Below, piece after piece: positions 50,718-60,539 of a stretch of 64,000 nt of DNA. Origin of the DNA: Sinonovacula constricta (lineage: Eukaryota > Mollusca > Bivalvia > Cardiida > Solecurtidae); NCBI GenBank assembly GCA_007844125.1, contig CM017567.1, forward strand, positions 4,283,660-4,347,659. The letters are read 5' to 3'. The notes below the pieces were generated by a model. The model worked only from the letters and a program-made list of their open reading frames with translations. It did not search any database and was not told the DNA's origin. A program made the position numbers and the translations under genes. Each line of letters opens with the position of its first letter. The first letter of the stretch is position 1.

Positions 50718-50905
50718 CGAAAATAATAGTCATTATAGCAAAGTCCATCACAGTGAGGGAAGACCCTAGACACACGTCTGGGTAGAACCACTGGTACACT
50801 GCAGGTAAGCTGGAAAACTTCCTACTCAAACCCACATAGTAAGAGGCTGAGCAATCAGTTACAAGTCAGAGACTCTACAATTCAGCCATGGGTGCCTCCT
50901 AGATA
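50718..50905 (-). mobile_element. SINE, family B
   Basis: The minus-strand head ends GTGGGTTTGAGTAGG. The body has CAGTGTACCAGTGGTTCTAC and CAGACGTGTGTCTAGGG, and the 3' end resembles GCTATAATGACTATTATT. Confidence 0.7.
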
Positions 50906-51053
50906 CCACAATCTACAGGTCTTATAAAAGATTGGATACCAGTTTATTTTTTACTGACAACACTCATATACTTCTATAAAATGAACAACCAAAAATACAT
51001 TAAATGTTTTATATTTATATTTCACCAAGGTTCTGTTCAAAATCAATTATTGT

Positions 51054-51263
51054 GAGCGTTCGTGGTCTAGTGTTTAAGACGTTGGACTTCGGATCGGAGG
51101 GTCCCGGGTTCGAACCCCGAAACTGACCACGTGATGTTAGTCCTTGAGCAAGACTATTTACTGCACAGGAAGTGGACAGTCAGGAGGGATTAATATAAGT
51201 TAAAAGAACTTGTTTCCCAATCGACTATAAATAAATAGGTTTAAACTAAACTAAATTAAACTT
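51054..51263 (+). mobile_element. tRNA-Arg-derived SINE (family D) with target duplication
   Basis: The head is close to a tRNA: A box TGGTCTAGTGTTTAAGAC, anticodon-loop-like CTTCGGA (TCG, as in tRNA-Arg) and B box GGGTTCGAACCCC. The body of about 130 bp ends in A-rich TAAACTAAACTAAATTAAA. AATTATTGT flanks both sides (51045-51053 and 51264-51272). It is not a functional tRNA because the acceptor stem does not close. Confidence 0.75.
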
Positions 51264-51884
51264 AATTATTGTTGCTAGCAATAACAGTCCTTACAGGTCA
51301 ATTCCCCATTCTCCAACAATCTAGCCCATTTCTTATGGGGAAAAACGACTGCCAGTATATTATTATTGACAGTTTTTATCTATCCACACAACATAACTTT
51401 CATCACAGCTTCTGGTTTTCAGTTTAGATAGGAGCGTCTGTCAAACTGATAGAAACTTCAACATGTTTACAGTCACTGAGCTGACAAATACATTTAAGTG
51501 ATTGTCGATTATTGTTTTCACAACTATTCCCTTCACCCATAAAATGTGTATTGGACGGTATTTACTCCCCGTCAACAATAGCCCAGTCAATATTTAGCCT
51601 GGGTTTCATTCTGCCTGTCAGGAATCAATGTAGTAATCAATGACAGGAGGATTCATATTTTATAGATTAAAGCTTGGACCAAGGGCTGGATAAACAGATT
51701 CCCAAAGTTGTCTGCCAGCAGAAAAATATTGAGGGGCCAACTCTACTGGAGATGAAAACTGAGGCATTTTTTTATTTTACTTTAGGAGGTTTATATTACT
51801 CTAGTAGCTGGTGCATTCTGGCACTTTCCAGTTTCCTGTTTCATCAAGACCTAGAAACATTTAACCAAGGCAGAACCACAGAGA

Positions 51885-52085
51885 GTGGGTGTCTGTGGCA
51901 GAGTGGTAAGAGTCATTGATTTGTTCCTCCTCAGCCCCCCACGGCATGGGTTCAAGTCCCAATAGGGGCAAGAATGTAGGGATGTTTTCCAGCTAACCTG
52001 CAATACACCAGTGGTTCTATTCAGACAAAAGTTCCACAAATGATAAGCTAGATGTCACCAATATGACCATAAATGTGTGATGTAA
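51885..52085 (+). mobile_element. SINE, family B
   Basis: The head has TGGCAGAGTGGTAAGAGTC (A-box region) and GGGTTCAAGTCCCAATAGG (B box), one of the better preserved heads of the family. The body has TTCCAGCTAACCTGCAATAC and CAGTGGTTCTATTCAGAC. Confidence 0.75.
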
Positions 52086-52203
52086 CAAAAAAAAAATAGA
52101 ACACTGAGGAGCAATACAAGCTTACTTATTAACCCTCATCATGTCACATTTAGCCCATAATAACCCTCACAAATACATTGCGTACATTTTTTAAAACTGT
52201 TTT

Positions 52204-52703
52204 AAAGGTGGTATCAGCAAATTGGACAAAAAAAAAAATCCCTAAAAACAAACAAATAAATTATCGTTACCTGAACAGATCCGGCGATAAGCTGTTTTTT
52301 GATGTTATACATCTATGTGATACATGCAGCATAACATCAAAATTGTCATTGCAAACATGTTTTTCCTATCTAGGCTGCACAGTTAGTTATTTTTAAACTA
52401 AGAAAAACATGTGTCAACCTTTTATTTGAGAAAACATCATTACATCATTCTGTTCATCTGCATTGATGTCGACATCTATTTTTAGCAGAAATTCCAATCA
52501 TGCATGTTTATGTATTTGAAAATAATAAAAAAAAATAGAATTATTTAACGAGTGGTAGTGTCTGAAAATTAAGATAATGTTTGAAGTTGTCTTTCCATAG
52601 ACTAATGTATCATTTTCAGCAGAAATTATGCACAAATACCCCAAACAGGGGTTAGATACAGTTACATGTATTTGATACAGGCGAACAATTGGATACCCCT
52701 TTT
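52204..52703. mobile_element. TIR element of the GGTGGTATC family
   Basis: The left end is AAAGGTGGTATCAGCAAATT and the right end, read inverted, is AAAAGGGGTATCCAATTG. Internal similarity to the 46.8-kb copy includes TTTTTAAACTAAGAAAAACA and TATTTTTAGCAGAAATTCC. It is about 500 bp and non-coding. Confidence 0.75.
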
Positions 52704-52889
52704 AAATGGGTAAGTGGTTAAATAAGTAGTAGTAGAAAAAATAGTAAGTAACAAATTTAGGAGCTGTGAACATGTGAGCCATTGAAAACAAAAAAAAAAA
52801 AATGTAATAGAAGCAAGCATTAAAATCCTCAATTTTGTGTGGATTTGAACCTGGATTTGACCCTTAAATCAGCAGATATTACACTGAAT

Positions 52890-53092
52890 TCAACATATAT
52901 ATACACTAACTTTATCTAATATAAACACTAAAATCAACTAATATTTACACTAAATACAACTTATTTATGCATTAAATTAAAAATTTTAATACACTAAATC
53001 CAATTAATATATACAGTTAAATCAAATAATATACACTAAAACATCTAATACATACACTAAATTCAGCTTATATGTATACACTAAATTTTAAG
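52890..53092 (+). repeat. Imperfect 20-26-bp tandem repeat
   Basis: Units around ATATACACTAAATCCAACTT recur about eight times with drifting length and sequence, ending about 60 bp from the RECK micro-exon donor. Confidence 0.7.
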
Positions 53093-53149
53093 ACTATTAA
53101 GTTTTTACTTAAGTGTAAAAGCTGAGAGCAATTCTATCCATGAACTTAC

Positions 53150-53186
53150 CAGGTACTGTCTTAGATGCACATTCCCAAAGTTCCAT
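53150..53186 (-). CDS. RECK: RECK homologue, 37-nt micro-exon
   Basis: This very short minus-strand exon lies between a TTTCAG acceptor and a GTAAGT donor. Frame 0 reads MELWECASKTVPG, with the last base starting a codon finished in the next exon (phase 1). It continues directly from the 57.0-kb exon, and the joined peptide matches the RECK segment VEIWNCMNSSLPG with conserved Trp, Cys, Pro and Gly. The split codon joins to the 17.8-kb exon as GTG (Val), reproducing the Pro-Gly-Val of RECK. Its small size means standard gene finders could miss it. Identity rests on agreement of splice signals, phase and spacing across three exons rather than on this exon alone. Confidence 0.8.
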
Positions 53187-53519
53187 CTGAAACATAAAAT
53201 ATATCATGTCAAAAATTCAGGTCTTAATAACTTCTGTTTATAAATGACTAAAAATCATTCAGAAAAATAATATAAGTTCCAACTGCACTGTGATATTTTT
53301 TTCTCTTTAAATTCTAAGCACATTTTTATAGAGTTAAGGCAAACAGTGTAGGCTTTTAACGTTTGCTTGAAGCTGTTAGCAATATGCTAAAAACAAAGTT
53401 TGATTAAGTGATATTATAAATGCCTCTATATAAGGAGAGAAAATTAATGCCTTGATGTAGCATTGCAGTATAATTCTCAATCTTACAATGTTCATAACCT
53501 TAAACCTTGTACTGTTTAC

Positions 53520-53935
53520 AGTCATCTTATTGGTCAGTTACAAACAATTTTTCCAATATGACCAATCAGATGCTCGAGAATCATCCTTGACAATCATTAT
53601 CCTTTGATGTCCAATCATCAACCAGTATTTTTTGTGTCTTTTATCTCAAGTGTTTTAGGACTCTACACTAATAGAAGCATACTATTAAGGTAGAATAACC
53701 ACAGTCTAAGTTGGATAAACTACTAGAGTTAGAATATCTAGGCATAAATATTTTTTCAATTTATAAGCCATAGCAACAGTTACTAAAGGTGGTCAAACTG
53801 AATATATATGAACTGTATCCCATGGAGAATCAGAACATTTTAAGCCGACATTGTAAAGTTAACCAATCTGAATCCAGTAATTTTTGTTAACCAATCAGAT
53901 ACAAGCTTATAAAGTTAACCAATCAGAAACCTGCA
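53520..53935. promoter_or_regulatory. Cluster of CCAAT motifs, possible regulatory region
   Basis: CCAAT or its complement ATTGG occurs at least six times, mostly as AACCAATCAGA or GACCAATCAGA, which resembles the NF-Y core CCAATCAG. The last three (53860-53935) form a loose 25-30-bp direct repeat, so the cluster may simply be a degenerate tandem repeat. Confidence 0.3.
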
Positions 53936-54162
53936 AGTACATGTAGCACATGAAGTGTAGTGACAGTAACCAAGCTCTTGATATAATATGTCTGATTTAT
54001 AACCTGCAGTCCAAGCAGATGCCCATTTTATACAGAAGGCGGATACGGATGTTTGTCTTTCTTAACTGACTCAGTATCACCTAAACATTGTTCAACCTTT
54101 CTCTTATATGTTAATAAGGCCATTAAATTGCCCATCAACACTGTGTAATGCTGCATAATAAA

Positions 54163-54309
54163 TTAACTCTTAACCTGCTTAACTTAGGTTGATACAGCTT
54201 AGGCAAATAGGTAAAGTCCATATCAGAAAGCTGCCTGCTATATGTTGATTAAAGAAGATGAATAAAAATTAATGTGAGTTATTAACTAAATGTAGTAAGA
54301 TAGGGGCTA
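54163..54309. mobile_element. Foldback MITE copy, shortened
   Basis: It begins TTAACTCTTAACCTGCTTAA. The left arm GGCAAATAGGTAAAGTCC is present and it ends GTAGTAAGATAGGGGCTAA. The right arm is largely deleted. Confidence 0.6.
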
Positions 54310-54557
54310 ACAGTCTGACAAAACATGTGTGCTTAACTACAAGTAGTATTTATGTATGCTCATTCACTTCACCCATAGCAAGACACTTTGGAAAACATTC
54401 TGCAATGAAATTCATAAATTACTTTTAATACAAGCCATATGGATTTTAAAATGTTTGAATATCTTTTAAGCAAAGTTCAGGTATAAAGAGACACTCTTGA
54501 AAACTGGAAACGTGCAGGATGTTTGACCAGAATCTGTACTTTTGCTGTCATAGTTTG

Positions 54558-54649
54558 TAACAACACACATGCCTAGTATTAAATACACATTCACATTTAT
54601 TTATATCCATAACAACACACATGTCTAGTATTAAATACACATTCACATA
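54558..54649 (+). repeat. 40-bp block duplicated 52 bp apart
   Basis: TAACAACACACATGCCTAGT with its AAATACACATTCACAT continuation appears twice with one substitution. Confidence 0.85.
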
Positions 54650-55851
54650 GCTCCTGTAGTTAACAAAAATAACAGGTTGCAGAATAAGGATACCTAAGAA
54701 CTTGGTTTGAATAATTGTGTTCGAGACTGTTTTTTCTGCTGAATTGTGAAAATAGTTCATTAGTAACGTTCAGAAAGCAATTGTGTAAAACCCTGATTTG
54801 GGATATAATCTAAAGGAACATAAAACAGGTGTTTTTTTCCCATGTTCATGCATAAAACAACAACTAAGTGTATGTTGTTTACAGAGTATATATCAAAATC
54901 ATTAATTTTGTTTGTCTCCCAATGGGACACTTTGGTCAAAATAAGGAAAAGTACATATACACTTTTCTCTTAAGAATATGGCCTTTTATCATGCTCGAAT
55001 TAAGCTTAAAAAAAAAGACCTTTGCAAAGTGTTTAAGGGAAGTTTCACAGTCACTTATCACTCTTTATGACAGTAAGTTGACACCAAGGTGCAGTCTAGG
55101 TTAACCCCACCCACTACATTTAATATTCACACACAACATCACGGCTCAGAATTCAATTACGACATCACAAGTGGGAGTATAGTAAAAATGCAAATCCAAG
55201 GGATAAGGTCTGTTAAGATTTGACAAAAACTTCTTTTTTTGCATAATTAGAAAGATTTGTTGGGCCGGAGTCGCATATGCTTATGCCCTTACAGTTCAAC
55301 CCCTGCCGATCTAAGGTTTTCCAGCGAGCAGGGATAATCAATGGGGACATAAATTGCAATTCATTTCTTCTCAATTTATTAAATCAGCATGCAAGATTCC
55401 ATTATGCCAACAGCAGGATCTTGCTTATATCATTACGCAAACTCAATTTCAATTTTAATCATACTTTTCACAACAACAAATTGATGTAAAAGAAAAGCGA
55501 CTTCCCCCTTCAAAATGTTCTTTAAGCAAAGAGAAATTGGTTAATTCCTAGGCATGAATACAGATTTTGAATTTATGAATCGGCAATCTAAACCTTTCAT
55601 AACCGTGAATAATAAATGTATGTCTGGATGGATGAATCGGATGTTTGTTAACGATTAAAAAAAGATGCACTTCGTGAAGGATTTGTCTGCTTTCAAGTCA
55701 ATTTCATTCTGCTTTTATTATTTTTAATTACTGACCCTAATGACCTCAACACGAACTATTCACTGCAGTTTAAGTCTTTATTGACTGTACACGTTTTATT
55801 TGTCAGCTTGTATGGAGGATTTTTCCCCTCCACTCATACAATATCGAAAAA

Positions 55852-56064
55852 TTAGCTCTTAGCCTGCTAAGCGGATTTTAATCAGTCTGACGCAAATAGC
55901 GTAGATCTAGATCAACCCGCTCCTGATGGGAGTTGTCTGTTCAGAGTCGGTGCTATTTGCAGCCAACTCTCTTGATATATGTGTACGCACCTTTGAATAA
56001 AAAAGGTGAGAAATGAAAAAGAATTTGTAGGAGTTATTAACAAATGGTAGCATGATAAGGGTAA
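55852..56064. mobile_element. Foldback MITE copy, full length (213 bp), reference copy
   Basis: Left end TTAGCTCTTAGCCTGCTAAG, inverted right end TTACCCTTATCATGCTACC. The arms CGCAAATAGCGTAGATCTAG and TCAGAGTCGGTGCTATTTGC enclose GCTCCTGATGGGAGTTG. An asymmetric right segment with CTTGATATATGTGTACGCAC follows. No coding capacity. This copy best shows the element layout: terminus, long imperfect hairpin, right spacer, inverted terminus. Confidence 0.75.
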
Positions 56065-56990
56065 ACCATGCTATGTTTGCGGGATCTTTGTCAGAACTAC
56101 AACTCTCTATGGTTCTGTTCATGGAGACATTCATAGCCATTCATTCTACCTCCGAATAGAGAGGAAAAAAAATCTAATAATACAACGAAAATTCTAAAAG
56201 GTTTTTTGTGAGCTATCTTTAGAAACAGATGGATAGAACCGTTTTGCAAGTATAAATTTACTGCATTTTATACATTGCCTCTAGTTGGGTGAAAAATATT
56301 GAGAATAGAGTGGGTGGAGTAAAGGATTAATTTTGAACAAAAGCCAAAGTCAGAACAAAACGTTAAATTTTTCTAAAGAAATCGTCCTATCAGTCTATGT
56401 CAATTATTCTGTCACAAGAACTGACCAAATGATGCTGTTCGACCGAATTTCCTAAACACAAGAAATTTAAGCTAAAATAATCAATTGCTAACATTATGAT
56501 GCCAGAATTATCGTTGGTTATTTTATTTTTAATATCTGGTTTATTATAAGTAATTTGATAAACAATCTTCTACTCTTCCGTATAAACATTTATGAATATT
56601 AAAGAGTATTACAGAACCCTTGTATGAATAAAAACAAGTTTTATATATATGCATTCATATTTCCTGAACTTTCATACCATGTAACAAGCAGTTTTATCAT
56701 GCTGGAATGTCATTCTGGTGTAATGGAAAGTTGTTTAAGGTAAGTTTAGACAACTCATTCACAATATATGCCCATTCTAATTATAGAAAGCAAAGTGCAT
56801 ATATTTTAATATGATTCATTCATAAGGATTTTTTTTATATTTTTCGAAACTGTTACCTAAATGGGATTTAAGAGTACTTGTCCATTTGAGGATTTGTCCT
56901 AGATAAGTATTCTTTTTTTTAAACAACATCACATGCCTCACATGGTTATATCACACTAAACTTTGTTAACAGTTTTTGTTAGGTACCTAC

Positions 56991-57065
56991 CGAATGCCCC
57001 GGACAGTGGCTCACAGACGCTGCAACTCTCGCTAGCTGTTCTGCTGGACTGTCGGACAGCGCCAT
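56991..57065 (-). CDS. RECK: RECK homologue, internal coding exon (end of first cysteine-knot motif)
   Basis: This is a 75-nt exon read on the minus strand, 25 codons in phase 0 at both ends. It follows a good acceptor (TTTGCAG) and precedes a consensus donor (GTAGGT). The open frame runs from MALSDSPAEQ to SHCPGHS; the other two frames are either stopped or give no match. Joined to the 53.2-kb exon it gives CPGHSMELWEC, which aligns with the vertebrate RECK segment CPETMVEIWNC (recalled from memory) with the same Cys-to-Cys spacing. RECK is a GPI-anchored extracellular glycoprotein that restrains matrix metalloproteinases, and in vertebrates it is a Wnt7 co-receptor acting with GPR124. These residues close the first of its five N-terminal knot motifs. 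The initial ATG is unlikely to be the start codon because an acceptor precedes it. Upstream exons were not found up to base 64000. Confidence 0.8.
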
Positions 57066-57421
57066 CTGCAAATACAACAGTAAATAAACAGTAACATAAC
57101 TGTCGCAAAATACTCTGAATAATTTATAAATGTTTTACAAAATAAACACTTTGGGAGAGGTGGGTTTGAATGTTCATTCCATGCTCTGAAGCTACAACAT
57201 TATAAACTGCCTCAACCACAAACCTGCTTTGGTAATAATAATAGCTTTTCTATTCTAATTCTTAATAAGATCCATGCTACATTTGTATATATTCAATACT
57301 ATAACTAAAATAATCCTACATCTTCATGCAGGGGGTGCACATGACTGAGTTTTAAAGTCAGTGACTTATAACCTTATAACGACTCTAACTGCTCACATCT
57401 AACCATATGTGGTCAAGACCT

Positions 57422-57700
57422 GGTGGGATGGGATGGGATTTGCCGGTATTTTTGCTGTACAGCAGCATTTCTATCATTATAGCACAGGGGCACTTATGAG
57501 GTGCCCAAGGACTGAACCTGGCCGGTCCATTATACTGACTCCGACGAGTCAGGCATAATGCTGTCCCCTTAGCCCCTAGCATAAGGAGGGAAGCAACTAA
57601 TACCAACTTTAAAGTCTTTGGTTTGACCTGGCCGGGGTTTGAACACGCGACCTCCCGATCCACAAGCCGACGCTCTACCAATTGAGCTATTTGCGGCTGG
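57422..57700 (-). mobile_element. SINE, family A
   Basis: The minus-strand head AATAGCTCAATTGGTAGAGC (A box) and GTGTTCAAACCCCGGCC (B box) is followed by a body colinear with the copies at 1.2 and 10.7 kb. The flanks TGGTCAAGACCTGGTGG and TGGTCAAAGTTCTGGTGG look like a diverged target duplication. The insertion lies 357 bp upstream (in gene direction) of a RECK exon. Confidence 0.75.
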
Positions 57701-57717
57701 TCAAAGTTCTGGTGGAA

Positions 57718-57805
57718 AATGGGGCATGAAGTGACCTGTCGTGCTGCGGTGGTTCTATCCATACTTTTGTTGAGGGTTTTCTCCAATAAAGTAGGACATT
57801 GCTTC
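57718..57805 (+). mobile_element. SINE family B fragment
   Basis: It contains GCTGCGGTGGTTCTATCCAT and TAGGACATTGCTTCAGTGA from the 3' part of the family B body. Confidence 0.4.
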
Positions 57806-57864
57806 AGTGATCAAAATTTAGGTGCCTAAACATATTACTTGAGGGAGTTTTCAATAGTTTCAAA

Positions 57865-57918
57865 CAAAGAGATCTGGCTGATCTGGATCTACACTATTTG
57901 TCTAAGCCTGATTAATAC
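57865..57918. mobile_element. Foldback MITE fragment, right arm
   Basis: It contains TGGCTGATCTGGATCTACAC, then TATTTGTCTAAGCCTGATTA. Confidence 0.5.
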
Positions 57919-58479
57919 ATGATTACTTTCAAACAACTACATGCACAGGTAACAGTATTTTTATTGCATTGCAACAGATATAACATCAATAGTGTTAGTC
58001 CTAATAAGACCCCTTGTAGGAGCTGGTGAACTGAATGAACACTGTTTTTGAACTAAGCAAAATAAATTAGTTCTTAGCTGGATAAGAGTTATCTGGTGAC
58101 ACTTTTACTCTTCATCTTATTGTATTTATGACAGGTCTTGATTGTCTACATCATTAGATACAAGCTGTCAAGCCGAATGCATAAAACCTGAGTCAAGTGC
58201 ACCGCCCTGACTTGCTTATCATCATTATTTACAGGCTTTTTCCTTCTCTCACTCTCTTTATCCAGCTGAAGTGTTTCTCCTTCATGTGCTCACACCTTCA
58301 CTCTGTTCACCTTCCTCCCACAATAAAATAATAAATCAACCAATGTCATCAACTGTAGGGCTACAATAAAACACTTTACCCCATCATCGGATTCATGTGT
58401 TTACTGGTATATGCCTTTTCATTCAAAGTTCTTTCCTTATAACTACATGTTAAAGGATAACCTATACAAATCCTTTAAG

Positions 58480-58555
58480 ACTTGGCATCTAACAGTGCAG
58501 AGACAGCACTTTCTCTGGTTGATCTGAATCTACACTCTTTGCTTTTGACTATATT
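58480..58555. mobile_element. Foldback MITE fragment
   Basis: It has the diverged arms TAACAGTGCAGAGACAGCAC and GTTGATCTGAATCTACACTC. Confidence 0.4.
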
Positions 58556-58599
58556 ACATTCATTCTAAGAATGCTGTTGTTGTTTTTCTTATTGTTACA

Positions 58600-58820
58600 T
58601 TGAACTGACACAATTATGATCATATTGGCAACACCCAGCTTATAATAGGAGGAGGAAGACCACCGACTTTTGTCTGGGTTGAACCACTAGTGCACCCCAG
58701 GTTTGCTGGAAAATGTACCAGTATAAAAGTACTTGACCCAACCAGGACTTGAACGCACACGATGAGGGGCTGAGGAGTTACAAATCAGCAACTCTAACTG
58801 CTCAGCCATTGTTGCCCCAA
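58600..58820 (-). mobile_element. SINE, family B
   Basis: The minus-strand head is GGGGCAACAATGGCTGAGC with B box GCGTTCAAGTCCTGGTTGG. The body has GGTGCACTAGTGGTTCAAC and CCAATATGATCATAATTG at the 3' end. Confidence 0.7.
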
Positions 58821-60254
58821 ATGATAAACTGGACAGCCAGCTTGTGTTGGAGGCTACCCCATCAAGAACTATTTGAGGCCAAGTCTCTAGCAATACTTAT
58901 AGGCACTTTTTAATAAAGATGTAGGAATCTGACTAAAAATAAGTAAAAATTATGGACTTATTAGCAGTGCGAAGTATAAAACAGGTCAAGAGTATGACTG
59001 CAATAAAGCACTTTACTCTGGGACCCTTCCCCACCCCTTATCCCCACTCTCTTTCAATCATTCAGGCGAACCAGTCTATAAAACAATCAATACTTATACT
59101 CACTAAACACTGGTGACATGCAAGCCCTTCAGACCATGGGAGACCCAATGTCAACAGAACATGTGTGACACACTATAAAAGGTCTAACAGATGCAGAGGG
59201 AAATGAGGCACTGAGTATCGTTCACATGAGGTAAGAATGGAGCGAGTCTTAATAAAGGGTTAGAAAGGAGTATGTCCAAAAAGATTCAGGGGAAAAAGTT
59301 TCAGAAATTGGCAAAACAAGACTGAGAGGTAGAGAAAATACGGAAGGGGGTGATGTTGAAAAAAAAAGTCTGACAAAGGGGCTTCAAAAGTATAGATACA
59401 CCTGAAACCCTGACACATTTAAAGTACTTAATTCAGTATAATATATAATGCCATGAATACACAGCAAAGTTGACATTTAATGCGCTGACACCATACTGCC
59501 CTTGTTAAATACTTAACACTGAGGTCATAATAACAATGTAAATGTTAGATTGTTTGATATTACGTTGAGGAGGAAAACTTGTTCCCTTGTTCGGTATAAA
59601 AATTATATAATCAGGATACAAAAATTATCATAATGACAAATCCAAGTTAAGCAAATGATGGTAATGGTTTAAACACATTAAGTCAGCTAAAGTAACCCAA
59701 AATTGTAACTTTTTCACGAAAACATAGAAGGCAACTCATGCAGTGAGGTACTGAGTGTTTTTCAGTCTGCAATTCTAACCCCTAAGCCATGGACCCCTTC
59801 TTATAATTAATATACTAACAATTTAGATCGAATCCTTTTCTCTGTTTAACATAATTACAACAATGAGTAACATTTGACACTTGTAATTCATTCTAGTAAT
59901 TAGTATTATCAGATCTCTATACTTTTAAACCACCGTTAGCCACAATTGTTCAACAATGCCCAGGTTTTTTTGGCTGTGTGGTGGAGAGCGTGAGGTCTGT
60001 TATAAAAATTACAAGTAACACTCATTATTAGCCGTGGCAGTCAAAATTATGTCAAAACTGCCAATAGGTAATCGGTGTCTTAAAATCTTGATGAGATACT
60101 ATCCAGTGTCTGTTCCCCCAGAGTTCTCCGCCCTCATGGGTCGAGCAAGACATCTGATACTGCTTCTACCCTTCTCCTTATCCCACCACCGGTTGATTAC
60201 AACGCATACTTATTCTTCATTACCCACAAACACCTACTTCTTAAGGTAACAAGA

Positions 60255-60365
60255 TACTTTGATAGAGCCAAAGCTGCAAAAAGTACAGATATTGATCAGA
60301 CAGACTCCAAGGAGAGCTGGCTGATCTGGATCTATGCTTTTTGCTTAGTTAGCATACTCCTGCCC
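60255..60365. mobile_element. Foldback MITE copy, partial
   Basis: GCAAAAAGTACAGATATTGA pairs with GGCTGATCTGGATCTATGCT across ACTCCAAGGAGAGCT. Confidence 0.6.
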
Positions 60366-60404
60366 AGTACACCAACCCGTAACCTGCCAAACTGGAAACC
60401 ATCT

Positions 60405-60510
60405 ACCTGTGTGGGTAGGCCTTAAGTTAAGAGTGATTTTGGTGTTAAATCCCATATTTCTGGCATGCTAACCTGCAGTGTGTCAGTGGTTCTATCCACA
60501 TAATTTATCA
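60405..60510 (+). mobile_element. SINE family B fragment
   Basis: It has the degenerate B box TGGTGTTAAATCCCATAT, then CTAACCTGCAGTGTGTCAGT and GGTTCTATCC. Confidence 0.45.
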
Positions 60511-60539
60511 TATACTTATTTGTTATTTGCTTAACCTTT

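Larger units (their letters stand above)
17825..53149 (-). other. RECK intron (35.3 kb)
   Basis: The phase-1 split codon and the conserved peptide spacing leave no room for an extra exon between the 53.2-kb and 17.8-kb exons, so this is inferred to be one intron. It holds most of the SINEs, foldback elements and satellites listed separately. AT-rich stretches in which I see no repeat or gene include 22000-22700, 26900-27650, 29000-29950, 31200-33000, 35680-37380, 39100-39650, 42200-43200 and 48500-49900. Confidence 0.7.
53187..56990 (-). other. RECK intron (3.8 kb)
   Basis: This intron is bounded by the donor of the 57.0-kb exon and the acceptor of the 53.2-kb exon. It contains two foldback elements, a duplicated 40-bp block at 54.6 kb, a cluster of CCAAT motifs at 53.5-53.9 kb and a repeat-free block at 55.1-55.85 kb. 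The stretch 56100-56980 shows nothing recognisable. Confidence 0.7.

Noticed and set aside
51054..51130. Functional tRNA-Arg gene
   Set aside because: The A and B boxes are good but the acceptor stem does not pair, a SINE body follows, and target duplications enclose the whole unit.
57385..57786. 133-codon minus-strand frame, the second longest in the window
   Set aside because: It lies almost entirely within a family A SINE; the similar frames at 969-1469 and 10658-10932 are the same SINE translated.
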